Part shown: one piece after another, positions 10,394 to 18,378 of the stretch
Numbering within the stretch: position 1 is the first letter of the stretch
Layout: each line of letters begins with the position of its first letter
DNA from: Microbacterium sp. RU1D
Lineage (GTDB): Bacteria > Actinomycetota > Actinomycetes > Actinomycetales > Microbacteriaceae
Direction: 5' to 3'
Length of the DNA: 64,000 bases
Assembly (NCBI RefSeq): GCF_900156435.1
Contig: NZ_FTPQ01000001.1
Coordinates: forward strand, 1,488,001-1,552,000
The notes under the pieces: generated by a model
Told to the model about the DNA's origin: nothing
Seen by the model: the letters and a program-made list of their open reading frames with translations, nothing else
Databases searched by the model: none
Position numbers and translations under genes: made by a program

Positions 10394-11608
10394 TCAGGTC
10401 GCGAAGAGGCGGCGCAGGTGCGTGGCCACGGCGGCGGTCTCGATGAGGAAGCCGTCGTGCCCGAAGTCGCTGGACAGGACGACGGACTGGTCGCCGTCGA
10501 GCGTGTTCGGGATGCCGCGCGCGATCCGGTGCTGCCCGTCGATGGGGAACAGGCGGTCGCTGTCGATGCCCAGGACGAGGGTCGTTGCCGTGACGCGACG
10601 GAGGGCGTCTTCGACGCCGTCGCGATCGCGTCCGACGTCGTGCGAGTTCATGGCCTCGACGAGCGTCAGGTAGCTGTTCGCGTCGAAGCGGCGGGTGAAC
10701 TTGTTGCCGTGGAAATCGAGGTACGACTCCACCGCGAAGCGCCCCCCGCGTCCGAGCGGGCTGACCCCCGACTGCCACGAGCGCTGGAAGCGCGAGTTCA
10801 ACTCGGTCGGGCTGCGGTAGTTCAGCAGCGCCATGCGGCGCGCGAGGGCGAGACCGCGGTGGGGGCCGTCGCCATCGCCGGCGTCGTAGTACTCGCCGCC
10901 CGCGAAGCGGGGATCCATGCGGACGGTGTCCAGCTGCACGGAGTTCAGCGCGATCTGGTCGGCGGTCGTGATCGGCGGGGCCGACAGGATCGCCGAGCGG
11001 GCGACGCGGTCGGGGTGCCCCACCGCCCATTCCAGAGCGTGCATCCCGCCCATCGACCCGCCGACGACCGCGAACCAGCGGTCGATGCCGAGAGTGTCGG
11101 CCAGCGCCGCCTGCGCTGCGACCTGGTCGCGGATGGTGAGGTAGGGGAAGCGCGAGGCCCACTCGTACCCGTCGTGCGCGATGCTGGCCGGCCCGGTCGA
11201 GCCCTGGCATCCGCCGAGCATGTTCGGAGCGACCACGAACCACCGGTCGGTGTCGATCGCGGCTCCGGGGCCCACGAGGTCGCTCCACCAGCCCGCCGTG
11301 GCGTGCCCGGGGCTCGCGGCGCCGCGAACGTGACTGTCGCCGGTGAGGGCGTGGAGGATCAGGACGGCGTTGTCGCGCGCGGGGGACAGATCGCCCCACG
11401 TCTCGTAGGCGAGGCGCACGTGCGGCAGCGATTCGCCGTTCTCGGTCTCGAACGGACCGAACGACACGAATCTGCGGTCGCCGACGGGGTCGCCGTCGCG
11501 CCACGCGCCGGTGGCGGGGGGTCGACCGAGCAGTGAGCGGGCATCGGCCTCCGTCACCGGCGCCGAGGGCACGGTGTCTTCGGAGATCTGCCAGTCCATG
11601 GCATCCAT
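10394..11608 (-). CDS. metX: Homoserine O-acetyltransferase
   Basis: A 404-residue alpha/beta hydrolase-fold acyltransferase for the first committed step of methionine synthesis (homoserine plus acetyl-CoA). The nucleophile elbow reads GGSMGGM, and the Asp and His of the triad sit in VLGIDSDRLFP and SSDFGHDGFL. APNMLGGCQGSTGP is a strong family signature. The frame opens further upstream, but ATG 11608 has GGAGAGA directly before it and gives the usual length. The partner metY lies 940 bp further along on the same strand, separated by an SDR gene on the other strand. Confidence 0.93.
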   Translation of the reverse strand: MDAMDWQISEDTVPSAPVTEADARSLLGRPPATGAWRDGDPVGDRRFVSFGPFETENGESLPHVRLAYETWGDLSPARDNAVLILHALTGDSHVRGAASPGHATAGWWSDLVGPGAAIDTDRWFVVAPNMLGGCQGSTGPASIAHDGYEWASRFPYLTIRDQVAAQAALADTLGIDRWFAVVGGSMGGMHALEWAVGHPDRVARSAILSAPPITTADQIALNSVQLDTVRMDPRFAGGEYYDAGDGDGPHRGLALARRMALLNYRSPTELNSRFQRSWQSGVSPLGRGGRFAVESYLDFHGNKFTRRFDANSYLTLVEAMNSHDVGRDRDGVEDALRRVTATTLVLGIDSDRLFPIDGQHRIARGIPNTLDGDQSVVLSSDFGHDGFLIETAAVATHLRRLFAT

Positions 11609-11715
11609 TCTCTCCGGTGTCCGTGGACGCACGCGGTCTGTTACGACGACGCAGGACTCGGAGGCCGGTTGTCCAGCCCCCGTTCGCACCCGAGTGGGGT
11701 GGTCATGATCCCGGC

Positions 11716-12414
11716 ATGGCGAACTTCCTTCTCATCGCGGCCTCCAGCGACATCGGTCAGGCGACGGCGACACGACTGCGCGATGCGGGACACCGCGTCG
11801 TGACCACCGCGCGGGATTCCTCGCGCATCGACCCGGATTTCACCCTCGACGCGACCGACTTCGACGCGGTCGACAAGGTCGTCACTGAGGCGGGGGAGCT
11901 CGACGGCATCGCGGTGTTCGCGGGCTCGATGCTGCTCAAGCCCGCCCATCTGACCTCGCGCGCGCAGTACGACGAGCTCATCGCGGCCTCGCTCACCACC
12001 GCCTTCGCGGCGGTACGGGCGGCGGGCGCCCACATGCGCGACGGCGGTGCGGTGGTGCTGGTGTCGTCGGCGGCGGCGTTGGCGGGGCTGCCCAACCACG
12101 ACGGCATCGCGGCGGCCAAGGCCGGCGTGATCGGGCTGACGCTGTCGGCCGCGGCGAGCTACGCGGCGCACGGGCTGCGCGTGAACGCGGTCGCCCCGGG
12201 GCTCGTGCAGACGCGCCTCACGGAGAAGCTCACCTCGAGCGACATGTCGCGCAAGGTGTCGGAGGCGATGCATCCGCTCGGTCGACTCGGCGAGCCGGAC
12301 GACGTCGCGCGCGCGGTGGAGTTCCTGCTCGCCCCCGAGAATGCGTGGATGACGGGGCAGGTCATCGGGGTGGACGGCGGCCTCGGCAGCCTGCGCCCGC
12401 GTCAGAAGATCTGA
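11716..12414 (+). CDS. SDR-family oxidoreductase without the catalytic tyrosine
   Basis: A 232-residue classical-length short-chain dehydrogenase. The nucleotide-binding loop is AASSDIG (residues 8-14) instead of TGxxxGIG, and the catalytic-region serines are at about 117-118 (VLVSSAAAL). The usual YxxxK is absent: lysine 135 is present, but position 131 is isoleucine (HDGIAAAK). The end (VDGGLGSLRPR) is standard. The cofactor fold is therefore intact but normal dehydrogenase chemistry is doubtful; a non-catalytic or altered role is likely. It sits between metX and metY and is transcribed against them. Confidence 0.8.
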   Translation: MANFLLIAASSDIGQATATRLRDAGHRVVTTARDSSRIDPDFTLDATDFDAVDKVVTEAGELDGIAVFAGSMLLKPAHLTSRAQYDELIAASLTTAFAAVRAAGAHMRDGGAVVLVSSAAALAGLPNHDGIAAAKAGVIGLTLSAAASYAAHGLRVNAVAPGLVQTRLTEKLTSSDMSRKVSEAMHPLGRLGEPDDVARAVEFLLAPENAWMTGQVIGVDGGLGSLRPRQKI

Positions 12415-12424
12415 CCGCCGCTGT

Positions 12425-12483
12425 GTGAGGGGTCGCTTTCTGTGGCCGAGCGCGCGGCTGAGCGACACTTCTCGACCCCTCAC
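12425..12483. terminator. Inverted repeat between convergent SDR and metY genes
   Basis: GTGAGGGGTCG at 12425-12435 pairs perfectly with CGACCCCTCAC at 12473-12483, and a second smaller stem (GGCCG/CGGCT) lies inside the loop. It occupies the gap between two convergent stop codons, as expected for a bidirectional terminator, but it also resembles a dispersed palindromic repeat. Confidence 0.5.
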
Positions 12484-12548
12484 GCGCGCGGCATACGCGC
12501 GAACGCCCCGACCCGGCAGACCGGGGCGGGGCGTCCGAACGGATGGGG

Positions 12549-13871
12549 TCAGGCGCGAGCGGCCTCCGACAGGCGCCGCGCGGCCGCGAGGGCCTGGTCG
12601 AGGTCGGCCTTGAGGTCGTCGATGTTCTCGAGGCCCACCGACAGACGCACGAGCCCGGGGGTGACCTCGGCGGTCAGCTGCTGCTCGGGGGTGAGCTGCG
12701 AGTGCGTGGTGGATGCCGGGTGGATGACGAGCGAGCGCACGTCGCCGATGTTCGCCAGGTGGCTGAACAGGCTGAGGGAGTTCACGAACTCGCGGCCCGC
12801 CTCGACACCGCCCTTGAGCTCGAACGACAGCACGGCGCCGACGCCCTTGGGGGCGTAGTTGTTCGCGGCGGCGTACCAGGGCGAGGTGGGCAGGCCCGAG
12901 TAGTTCACGCTCGCGACGTCGGGGTGCGACTCGAGCCACTCCGCGATCTCCTGCGCGTTCTGCACGTGGCGCTCGATGCGCAGAGACAGCGTCTCGATCC
13001 CCTGGATGAGCTGCCACGCGCTCTGCGGGGCGATGGAGGCGCCCAGGTCGCGCAGCAGCTGCACGCGGGCCTTGATGATGTACGCCAGGCCGTCGCCGAC
13101 CGCCTGGGTGTAGACCGCGCCGTGGTACGAGGGATCGGGCGTCGTGAGGCCCGGGAAGCGGTCGGAGTGCTCGGACCACGGGAAGGTGCCGCCGTCGACG
13201 ATCACGCCGCCGATCACGGTGCCGTGGCCGCCCAGGAACTTCGTCGCCGAGTGCACGACGATGTCGGCGCCGTGCTCGAAGGGGCGGATGAGGTAGGGGG
13301 TGGCGATCGTGTTGTCGACGATGAGCGGGACGCCCGCCTCGTGCGCGACGTCGGCGACGGCGCGGATGTCGAGCACGTTGATCTTCGGGTTGCCGATGGT
13401 CTCGGCGAAGAAGAGCTTGGTGTTCGGCTGCACCGCCGCGCGCCAGGCCTCGCGGTCGTCCTGGTTCTCGACGAAGGTCGTCTCGATGCCGAGCTTGGCC
13501 AGGGTGTACTTGAAGAGGTTGTAGGTGCCGCCGTAGATCGAGCTCGACGACACGATGTGATCGCCCGCCTGGGCGATGTTGAGCACGGCGAAGGTCTCGG
13601 CCGCCTGTCCGCTGGCGACGAGGAGGGCGCCGGTGCCGCCCTCGAGGCCCGCGACGCGCTGCTCGACGACGTCCTGCGTGGGGTTCTGGATGCGCGTGTA
13701 GATGTTGCCGAACTCGGACAGCGCGAACAGGTTCGCCGCGTGATCGGCGTTGTCGAAGACGTAGGAGGTCGTCTGGTAGATCGGCGTGGCGCGCGCCTTG
13801 GTGACCGGGTCGGGCTGAGCGCCCGTGTGGATCTGCTTGGTCTCGAAACGCCAGTTCTCGGGTGCCGACAT
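12549..13871 (-). CDS. metY: O-acetylhomoserine sulfhydrylase
   Basis: A 440-residue PLP enzyme of the Cys/Met gamma-lyase fold that converts O-acetylhomoserine and sulfide to homocysteine. The start [16 protein letters not shown], the TxxYVF region, [13 protein letters not shown] and the lysine motif [12 protein letters not shown] are typical. Its length and the presence of metX indicate the direct-sulfhydrylation route to methionine. A clear promoter and a short leader of about 40 bases precede it, and I see no recognisable SAM riboswitch there. Confidence 0.93.
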   Translation of the reverse strand: MSAPENWRFETKQIHTGAQPDPVTKARATPIYQTTSYVFDNADHAANLFALSEFGNIYTRIQNPTQDVVEQRVAGLEGGTGALLVASGQAAETFAVLNIAQAGDHIVSSSSIYGGTYNLFKYTLAKLGIETTFVENQDDREAWRAAVQPNTKLFFAETIGNPKINVLDIRAVADVAHEAGVPLIVDNTIATPYLIRPFEHGADIVVHSATKFLGGHGTVIGGVIVDGGTFPWSEHSDRFPGLTTPDPSYHGAVYTQAVGDGLAYIIKARVQLLRDLGASIAPQSAWQLIQGIETLSLRIERHVQNAQEIAEWLESHPDVASVNYSGLPTSPWYAAANNYAPKGVGAVLSFELKGGVEAGREFVNSLSLFSHLANIGDVRSLVIHPASTTHSQLTPEQQLTAEVTPGLVRLSVGLENIDDLKADLDQALAAARRLSEAARA

Positions 13872-13920
13872 TGCTGCTCCTCAGGTTCCGGAGGCCGGGC
13901 GAACGCCCTGACCTGCTGCG

Positions 13921-13949
13921 AGCGTAGAGACGGGTGAATTCCAGGACAA
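13921..13949 (-). promoter_or_regulatory. Housekeeping-type promoter of metY
   Basis: On the minus strand TTGTCC and TACGCT are separated by exactly 17 bases, a good match to an actinobacterial primary-sigma promoter. The predicted start is near 13913, about 40 bases before the ATG. Confidence 0.6.
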
Positions 13950-14019
13950 GCACGGAGGACACGGGCCGTCACACAACCGCCGCCCGTCCGTGTCGGAGGG
14001 GAGCAGTAGCGTGGATGCC

Positions 14020-14790
14020 ATGACGCGACGTGCAGTGGTGACCGGGGCCAGTTCGGGAATCGGGGAGGCGACGGCGCGACTGCTGCGCGCGAGAGGGTGG
14101 GAGGTCGTCGGCGTCGCCCGCCGCGCCGAGCGTCTCGCGGCGCTCGAGGCCGAGACGGGCGTGGTCGCCCATGCCGCCGATCTCACCGACGCCGACGCTG
14201 TGGCGGCGCTCGCCGCCTGGATCGACGAGACCGGCGGCGTCGACGCGCTGGTACACGTCGCCGGCGGAGCGCGCGGGAGCGACCGCGTCGAGGACGGCGA
14301 CCCCGAGGACTGGCGCTGGATGTTCGAGGCGAACGTGCTGTCGGGACAGCGGCTCGTGGCATCCCTGCTGCCGGCGCTCCGGCGCGCGGCGGACGCCGAG
14401 GGGCACGCCGATCTGCTCTTCGTCACCTCCACTGCCGCGCAGACGGCGTACCCGGGCGGTGGCGGCTACAACGCCGCGAAGGCCGGCGAGGCGATGCTCG
14501 TGCATGCGCTGCGGCAGGAGCTCAACGGCGAGCCGCTACGCGTGATCGAGGTCGCCCCGGGCATGGTGCGCACCGAGGAGTTCACCCTCAACCGCTTGGG
14601 CGGCGATCGGGATGCCGCCGACAAGCTCTACGAGGGCGTCGAGGCCCCGCTGGTCGCAGACGACGTGGCCGACGTGATCGCCTACGCGCTCGACGCGCCC
14701 GGGCACGTCAACCTCGACCTGGTGACGATGCGTCCCGTCGCGCAGTCGGCGCAGCACCTGCTCGCGCGGGGTCCGCTGGCGACGCGCTGA
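14020..14790 (+). CDS. SDR-family NAD(P)-dependent oxidoreductase
   Basis: A 256-residue classical short-chain dehydrogenase close to the serine/3-hydroxy-acid dehydrogenase (YdfG) group. VVTGASSGIGEATARLL is at the N-terminus, VHVAGG replaces NNAG, FVTSTAAQ carries the active serine, and YNAAKAGEAML carries the Tyr-Lys pair. Unlike the SDR at 11716 it has all catalytic residues. Upstream in-frame GTG codons at 14011 and 13990 are possible starts; 14011 has GGGAG eight bases before it. The substrate is unknown. Confidence 0.82.
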   Translation: MTRRAVVTGASSGIGEATARLLRARGWEVVGVARRAERLAALEAETGVVAHAADLTDADAVAALAAWIDETGGVDALVHVAGGARGSDRVEDGDPEDWRWMFEANVLSGQRLVASLLPALRRAADAEGHADLLFVTSTAAQTAYPGGGGYNAAKAGEAMLVHALRQELNGEPLRVIEVAPGMVRTEEFTLNRLGGDRDAADKLYEGVEAPLVADDVADVIAYALDAPGHVNLDLVTMRPVAQSAQHLLARGPLATR

Positions 14791-14930
14791 CGCGGACTCC
14801 CCGCTGGCGCGGACTCCCGCTGACGCGGAGAACCCGCGCGGAGCGGGACTCGGGGTGCCGTGACGAGCTGTGGTGACCCGCGCGAGCCGGATAGTGGCAT
14901 GCGAAGTCCGGCCGTGCGCACGAAGCAGCG

Positions 14931-16424
14931 TCACGCGAGGTCGCCGCGCGGGGCGGTGGCCCGGGCGTCGGTCTCGGCATCCGCGAACGCCACCTTGGGG
15001 ACGAAGAACAGCAGGATCGCGGCGAGGAACCCTCCTACGCTGCAGATGATCCAGACCGTGACGTATCCGGCGAAGGGGGCGGCCGTGCCGATCGCGGCCC
15101 CCGCACCGCCGGCGAGCACGACGCCGAAGATGGCGGACGACATCGTGCCGCCCACCGTCTTCGTGGTGTTGGTGAGGGCGGATGCCACGCCGGTCTGGCC
15201 GCGCGGGGCGGCTGCCGCCGCGGCGGCCGGCATCGCGGCGACGAGGGCGCCCGACCCAAGGCCGGCGATGCCGAGGCACAACAGCACCTGCCACAGCGTG
15301 GTGTGCAGCGGGAGGAAGAGCGCGTACCCGATGCCGACGAGGGCGGCCGCCCCGATCAGCACGATGCGCGGGCTCGCGCGTCGCGAGGTGATGGCGAAGA
15401 GGATCGCGCCGACGATGAGCGACACGAGATACACCCCGATCACGTTCGAACGGTCGGTGGCATCCAATCCCAGTCCGTAGCCGAGCGCGGGATCGGTTCC
15501 GGCGTAGGTGGCCAGCGGGCCCTGCGCGCCGAGGAGGCTGATGCCGACCAGGAAGGCCGTGGCCTGGACCGGCCACATCTCGGGCCGCCGGAGCACGCGG
15601 ATGTCGATCGCGGGGTCGCGCTGACGCAGTTCGTGGCGCACGAACACCGCCCCCAACGCTCCACCCGCCAGCAGCAGGGCGACGATGACGGCGGGACCCG
15701 GGCCGTCGGGCAGGCGTACGAACGACAGCGCTCCCGTGACGCACAGCAGCGCCCCGGCGAGGATCGCGAAGCCGCCCACGTCGAGGCGGCGCTCACCTCC
15801 CGCGCGTTCGGATTCAGGGACGCCCAGCCAGATCACGACGCAGACGAGGGTGACCACGACCGCGGGGATCGCGAGCGACAGTCGCAGGTCGCCCCCGGTT
15901 GCGGCGAAGACTCGCCCGGCCGCGAGGGCGCCGAGGATCGCGCCCACCTGCAGACCGACCACGAGCAGGCCCGCCGCGCGCCGGGTGCGCGAGACCCCGC
16001 GCGCGGCGCGTCGGCCCCGGTCGAAGATGAGGGCGATCTCCAGGGGCAGCCACACGACGTAGAAGCCCTGGAGCGCCCAGGCGGCGAGGAAGGTGGCGAA
16101 CGAGTCGGCGAAGACGAGCCACCAGCTCGCCGCGGCCGTCGCCAGAGCGGAGACGAGCAGGATGCGCTTGTGCCCGAACATGTCGCCGAGTTTGGCGAGC
16201 ACGGGCAGGACGAGCGACGAGAGCAGCAGCTGCGCGGCCTCGAACCAGTTGACGTCGGCGTCGCGGATGCCGAGGTGCACGACGATGTCGGGTAGCAGCG
16301 GCACGTAGAACCCCTGCAGGATGCCGCTGGCCAGTTCGACCAGCACGAACCACCCGATGAGCCCCGCGGTCACGCCGAGGGCGGACGAGCGCACCCTCGC
16401 GACCGCGCCGGAGACGCGCGACAT
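14931..16424 (-). CDS. MFS transporter, DHA2-like
   Basis: A 497-residue polytopic transporter with about fourteen predicted helices, beginning VTAGLIGWFVLVELASGIL. LGDMFGHKRILL is the helix 2-3 loop (motif A). The length and helix number place it in the 14-TM drug:H+ antiporter group. It ends with a hydrophilic DAETDARATAPRGDLA tail. The short stretch 14791-14930 before its stop holds a threefold repeat of GCTGACGCGGACTCCC-like units and no gene. Confidence 0.8.
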   Translation of the reverse strand: MSRVSGAVARVRSSALGVTAGLIGWFVLVELASGILQGFYVPLLPDIVVHLGIRDADVNWFEAAQLLLSSLVLPVLAKLGDMFGHKRILLVSALATAAASWWLVFADSFATFLAAWALQGFYVVWLPLEIALIFDRGRRAARGVSRTRRAAGLLVVGLQVGAILGALAAGRVFAATGGDLRLSLAIPAVVVTLVCVVIWLGVPESERAGGERRLDVGGFAILAGALLCVTGALSFVRLPDGPGPAVIVALLLAGGALGAVFVRHELRQRDPAIDIRVLRRPEMWPVQATAFLVGISLLGAQGPLATYAGTDPALGYGLGLDATDRSNVIGVYLVSLIVGAILFAITSRRASPRIVLIGAAALVGIGYALFLPLHTTLWQVLLCLGIAGLGSGALVAAMPAAAAAAAPRGQTGVASALTNTTKTVGGTMSSAIFGVVLAGGAGAAIGTAAPFAGYVTVWIICSVGGFLAAILLFFVPKVAFADAETDARATAPRGDLA

Positions 16425-16491
16425 GGCGCGAGAGTAGCACCGGGCCCGTGCGCACGTTCGGCGGTAGTTCTCGAGGCCACCAGGGTCGTGC

Positions 16492-16518
16492 TATTTTCAC
16501 TCGTAAACGTGCATTTTC
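16492..16518 (+). promoter_or_regulatory. -10-like hexamer plus 17-base operator-like element, copy A
   Basis: TATTTT (16492-16497) is followed after four bases by CGTAAACGTGCATTTTC (16502-16518). The 17-mer fits the pattern CRWAAACRWGCADWWWC shared with the sigma-factor leader and the HU-like gene leader. Its position just after the -10 puts it at the expected transcription start, where a bound protein would block RNA polymerase. Confidence 0.55.
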
Positions 16519-16529
16519 GAGGAGGCGCC

Positions 16530-17270
16530 GTGACGTTCGACGCGCGACGCGCCTCCGTGCGCGGGGGAGAGGCGGGCCTGCGGGCCGGAATGAGCACCGC
16601 GGACATGCTCGAGCGTTTCGCGCGGCTCAACGATCTCGATCCGCGTGACGCGATGCAGCATATCGCCGACGCGACCTCGCCGTCGCCGTACCTGCGTGCC
16701 CGTCTCGTCGCCGACCGCCTCGCGGCGGAGCGCGGCGCGCCCGGCCGCGGCTTCGACGCCGCCCTCGCCGACCCGTTCTTCGACCGGTGGCTGGCGGCGC
16801 GGGGGTTCATCGCCCACAGGGGCGTGACCTGGACGCGCGTGCGGACGCTGGGGCACCATCCGATCGTCTTGACCCTGGCCGCGGTCGCGCGCCTGCGCAC
16901 CCGCACCGAGCTCATGCGGCTCGACGACGACCTGCGTCGCGGCTGCGAGGCGCTCGGGGTGGATCTGCTGTCGGGGAGCGCCTCGAGCGCCCGTCGGGAT
17001 GGTCTGCGCGGTTTCTCGCATCCGGCGCGTCCGTGGCAGCAGGCGGGCGTGCACCTGAGCGCGGACCGGCCGTGGCGCTGGATCGAGTGGGAGCGCTTCG
17101 CGACTCTTCTGCGGCGCCACGGGCTGCGTGCGCGGTTCGGGCTCGAGGAGGACCAGATCGCCGTCACGCCCGTCACGCCGGTCGTGATCTGGAATCCGGC
17201 CGCCACGGCGATGCCCCTCGTGGGTGCGAGCACGGCCACCGTCGAGCTGCGCGTGGTCGGCCGGCGCTGA
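16530..17270 (+). CDS. Unknown protein at the head of the flagellar locus
   Basis: A 246-residue soluble, Arg- and Ala-rich protein I do not recognise. I see no membrane helix, signal peptide or clear helix-turn-helix. The N-terminal third contains a short helical stretch (STADMLERFARLNDLDPRDAM), and the C-terminal third is beta-rich (TPVTPVVIWNPAATAM). The GTG at 16530 has GAGGAGG immediately upstream, which fixes the start. Two facts link it to motility: it is directly upstream of the flagellar sigma factor, and both genes share the same 17-base element behind their -10 boxes. A regulator or assembly factor is possible, but no function is assigned. Confidence 0.7.
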   Translation: MTFDARRASVRGGEAGLRAGMSTADMLERFARLNDLDPRDAMQHIADATSPSPYLRARLVADRLAAERGAPGRGFDAALADPFFDRWLAARGFIAHRGVTWTRVRTLGHHPIVLTLAAVARLRTRTELMRLDDDLRRGCEALGVDLLSGSASSARRDGLRGFSHPARPWQQAGVHLSADRPWRWIEWERFATLLRRHGLRARFGLEEDQIAVTPVTPVVIWNPAATAMPLVGASTATVELRVVGRR

Positions 17271-17366
17271 CGGGTCGCGTCGCATCGGGTCCGTGCTCCC
17301 GGCGACGCGCGTCGCGGCGTCCGGCGCCCTTGCGAACCGAGATGCGGTCGATTCGTCTTTCTGTGT

Positions 17367-17394
17367 TAGTTTCTGCTCATAAACAAGCAAAAAC
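17367..17394 (+). promoter_or_regulatory. -10-like hexamer plus 17-base operator-like element, copy B, before the sigma factor
   Basis: TAGTTT (17367-17372), five bases, then CATAAACAAGCAAAAAC (17378-17394). The stretch is strikingly AT-rich for this genome. The ribosome binding site AGGAG follows immediately, so a protein on the element could control transcription or the 5' end of the mRNA of the flagellar sigma factor. Confidence 0.6.
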
Positions 17395-17407
17395 AGCAGG
17401 AGTCGTG

Positions 17408-18232
17408 ATGTCGAGCACCGTCCTTGCCGCCGTTTCCGACGTGCCCCTCTCAGCCGAGCGACTCGCGCGGGAGAACCTTCCCCTGGCGAAGTACCTCGCG
17501 GTCGAGAAAGCGCGGACCGCGTTGCACGTCGACCTCGACGACCTGCTGTCGGCGGCCTACCTCGGCCTGGCCGTGGCATCCCTCGAATACGACCCCTCGC
17601 GCGGCGTGCCCTTCGGCGCCTACGCGCGCACGAAGATCACGTGGGCCATCCTCAGCGAGATGCGCGCGGCCGACCCGGCCGGGGAGCGCAGCCGCGACAA
17701 GATCGAGCGCGTCCGCGTGGCGACCGAACTCGTGCGCGTGCGCACGGGACGCACCGCCACCCTTGCGGAGGTGGCCGCGGAGTCGGGACTGGATGCCGAG
17801 ACCGTCACCCGCATGCAGCTGCTCGACGAGATGGTGCGCACCGCGACGAGCTTCGAGGCGCGCTTCGAGGGCGACGACGGGCGCCAGGCGGTCGACCTCA
17901 CCGACAGCGTCATCCTGCCCGAACACGCCGCCGAGCAGGCGGAGACCCAGCGCATGCTGGAGCGCATCGTCGCGGCCCTGCCCGATCAGATGCGCCAGGT
18001 GATCCGCGGGGTCTACCTCGAGGAGCGCATGGTCAAGGACGTCGCGCTCGACCTCGACGTCAGTCACGCCTACGTCTCGAAACTGCGCCGCATCGGACTG
18101 ACCCTCATGCGCGAGGCCCTCGACGCCTGGGAGAACGGCACCGAACCGGACCGCTCGACCAAGGCCAAGGCCGCGTTCTTCGACGGCGTCTTCGGGGCCG
18201 CTGCTGCTCCCGTCGTCGCCGTGCCCGCCTGA
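17408..18232 (+). CDS. fliA: Flagellar/WhiG-type RNA polymerase sigma factor
   Basis: A 274-residue group 3 sigma-70 factor. Region 2 spans about residues 18-85 (LVDLDDLLSAAYLGL-like segment, then PFGAYARTKITWAIL for -10 recognition). Region 3 follows at about 95-130. Region 4 lies near 200-245 (LPDQMRQVIRGVYLEE, with helix-turn-helix MVKDVALDLDVSHAYVSKL). The order and position directly before fliC identify it as the FliA/SigD/WhiG equivalent. I propose that it reads the GGTTAC/GTCGCGATAGT promoters found at six flagellar units. No anti-sigma factor FlgM is present in the locus. It is preceded by AGGAG and by the shared 17-base element. Confidence 0.9.
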   Translation: MSSTVLAAVSDVPLSAERLARENLPLAKYLAVEKARTALHVDLDDLLSAAYLGLAVASLEYDPSRGVPFGAYARTKITWAILSEMRAADPAGERSRDKIERVRVATELVRVRTGRTATLAEVAAESGLDAETVTRMQLLDEMVRTATSFEARFEGDDGRQAVDLTDSVILPEHAAEQAETQRMLERIVAALPDQMRQVIRGVYLEERMVKDVALDLDVSHAYVSKLRRIGLTLMREALDAWENGTEPDRSTKAKAAFFDGVFGAAAAPVVAVPA

Positions 18233-18247
18233 CGCGCGGACGACCGC

Positions 18248-18263
18248 AACGGGGGTTCCCGTT
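18248..18263 (+). terminator. Small hairpin after the sigma-factor gene
   Basis: AACGGG and CCCGTT form a 6-bp stem around GGTT, 16 bases after the stop codon. It is short and not followed by a full T-run, so it would be at most a weak terminator. Confidence 0.4.
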
Positions 18264-18289
18264 TCGAGCGGAAGGAAAACCGCGACGCC

Positions 18290-18320
18290 GGTTACGGCGG
18301 TGCCGACCCGTCGCGAAGGT
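18290..18320 (+). promoter_or_regulatory. Flagellar-sigma-type promoter of fliC
   Basis: GGTTAC (18290-18295), 14 bases, GTCGCGAAGGT (18310-18320). The -35 block and spacing equal those of the other five copies, while the -10 block deviates in two positions (AAGG for ATAG). The predicted start is near 18327. Confidence 0.7.
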
Positions 18321-18326
18321 GGGGGA

Positions 18327-18378
18327 TGGAGGGCCACGGACGGCCCCCGCACGACAATCCCATCCACGGAGGAACAAC
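18327..18378 (+). promoter_or_regulatory. fliC mRNA leader with two candidate CsrA sites
   Basis: Site 1 is a hairpin GGGCC-ACGGAC-GGCCC at 18331-18346 that displays GGA in the loop. Site 2 is ACGGAGGA at 18366-18373, which is also the Shine-Dalgarno sequence of fliC. The two GGA triplets are 30 bases apart. This matches the layout known for the Bacillus hag leader, in which CsrA bridges an upstream hairpin and the ribosome binding site and represses flagellin [11 protein letters not shown] until FliW removes it. The application to this organism is an inference. Confidence 0.65.

Noticed and set aside
13872..13920. SAM riboswitch before metY
   Set aside because: The predicted leader is only about 40 bases and shows no SAM-I, SAM-II or SAM-IV core sequences.
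17378..17407. TAAA in CATAAAC as a classic sigma-28 -35 box
   Set aside because: No GCCGATAA-like -10 lies 15-16 bases downstream. The element sits after a separate -10 and is better explained as an operator.
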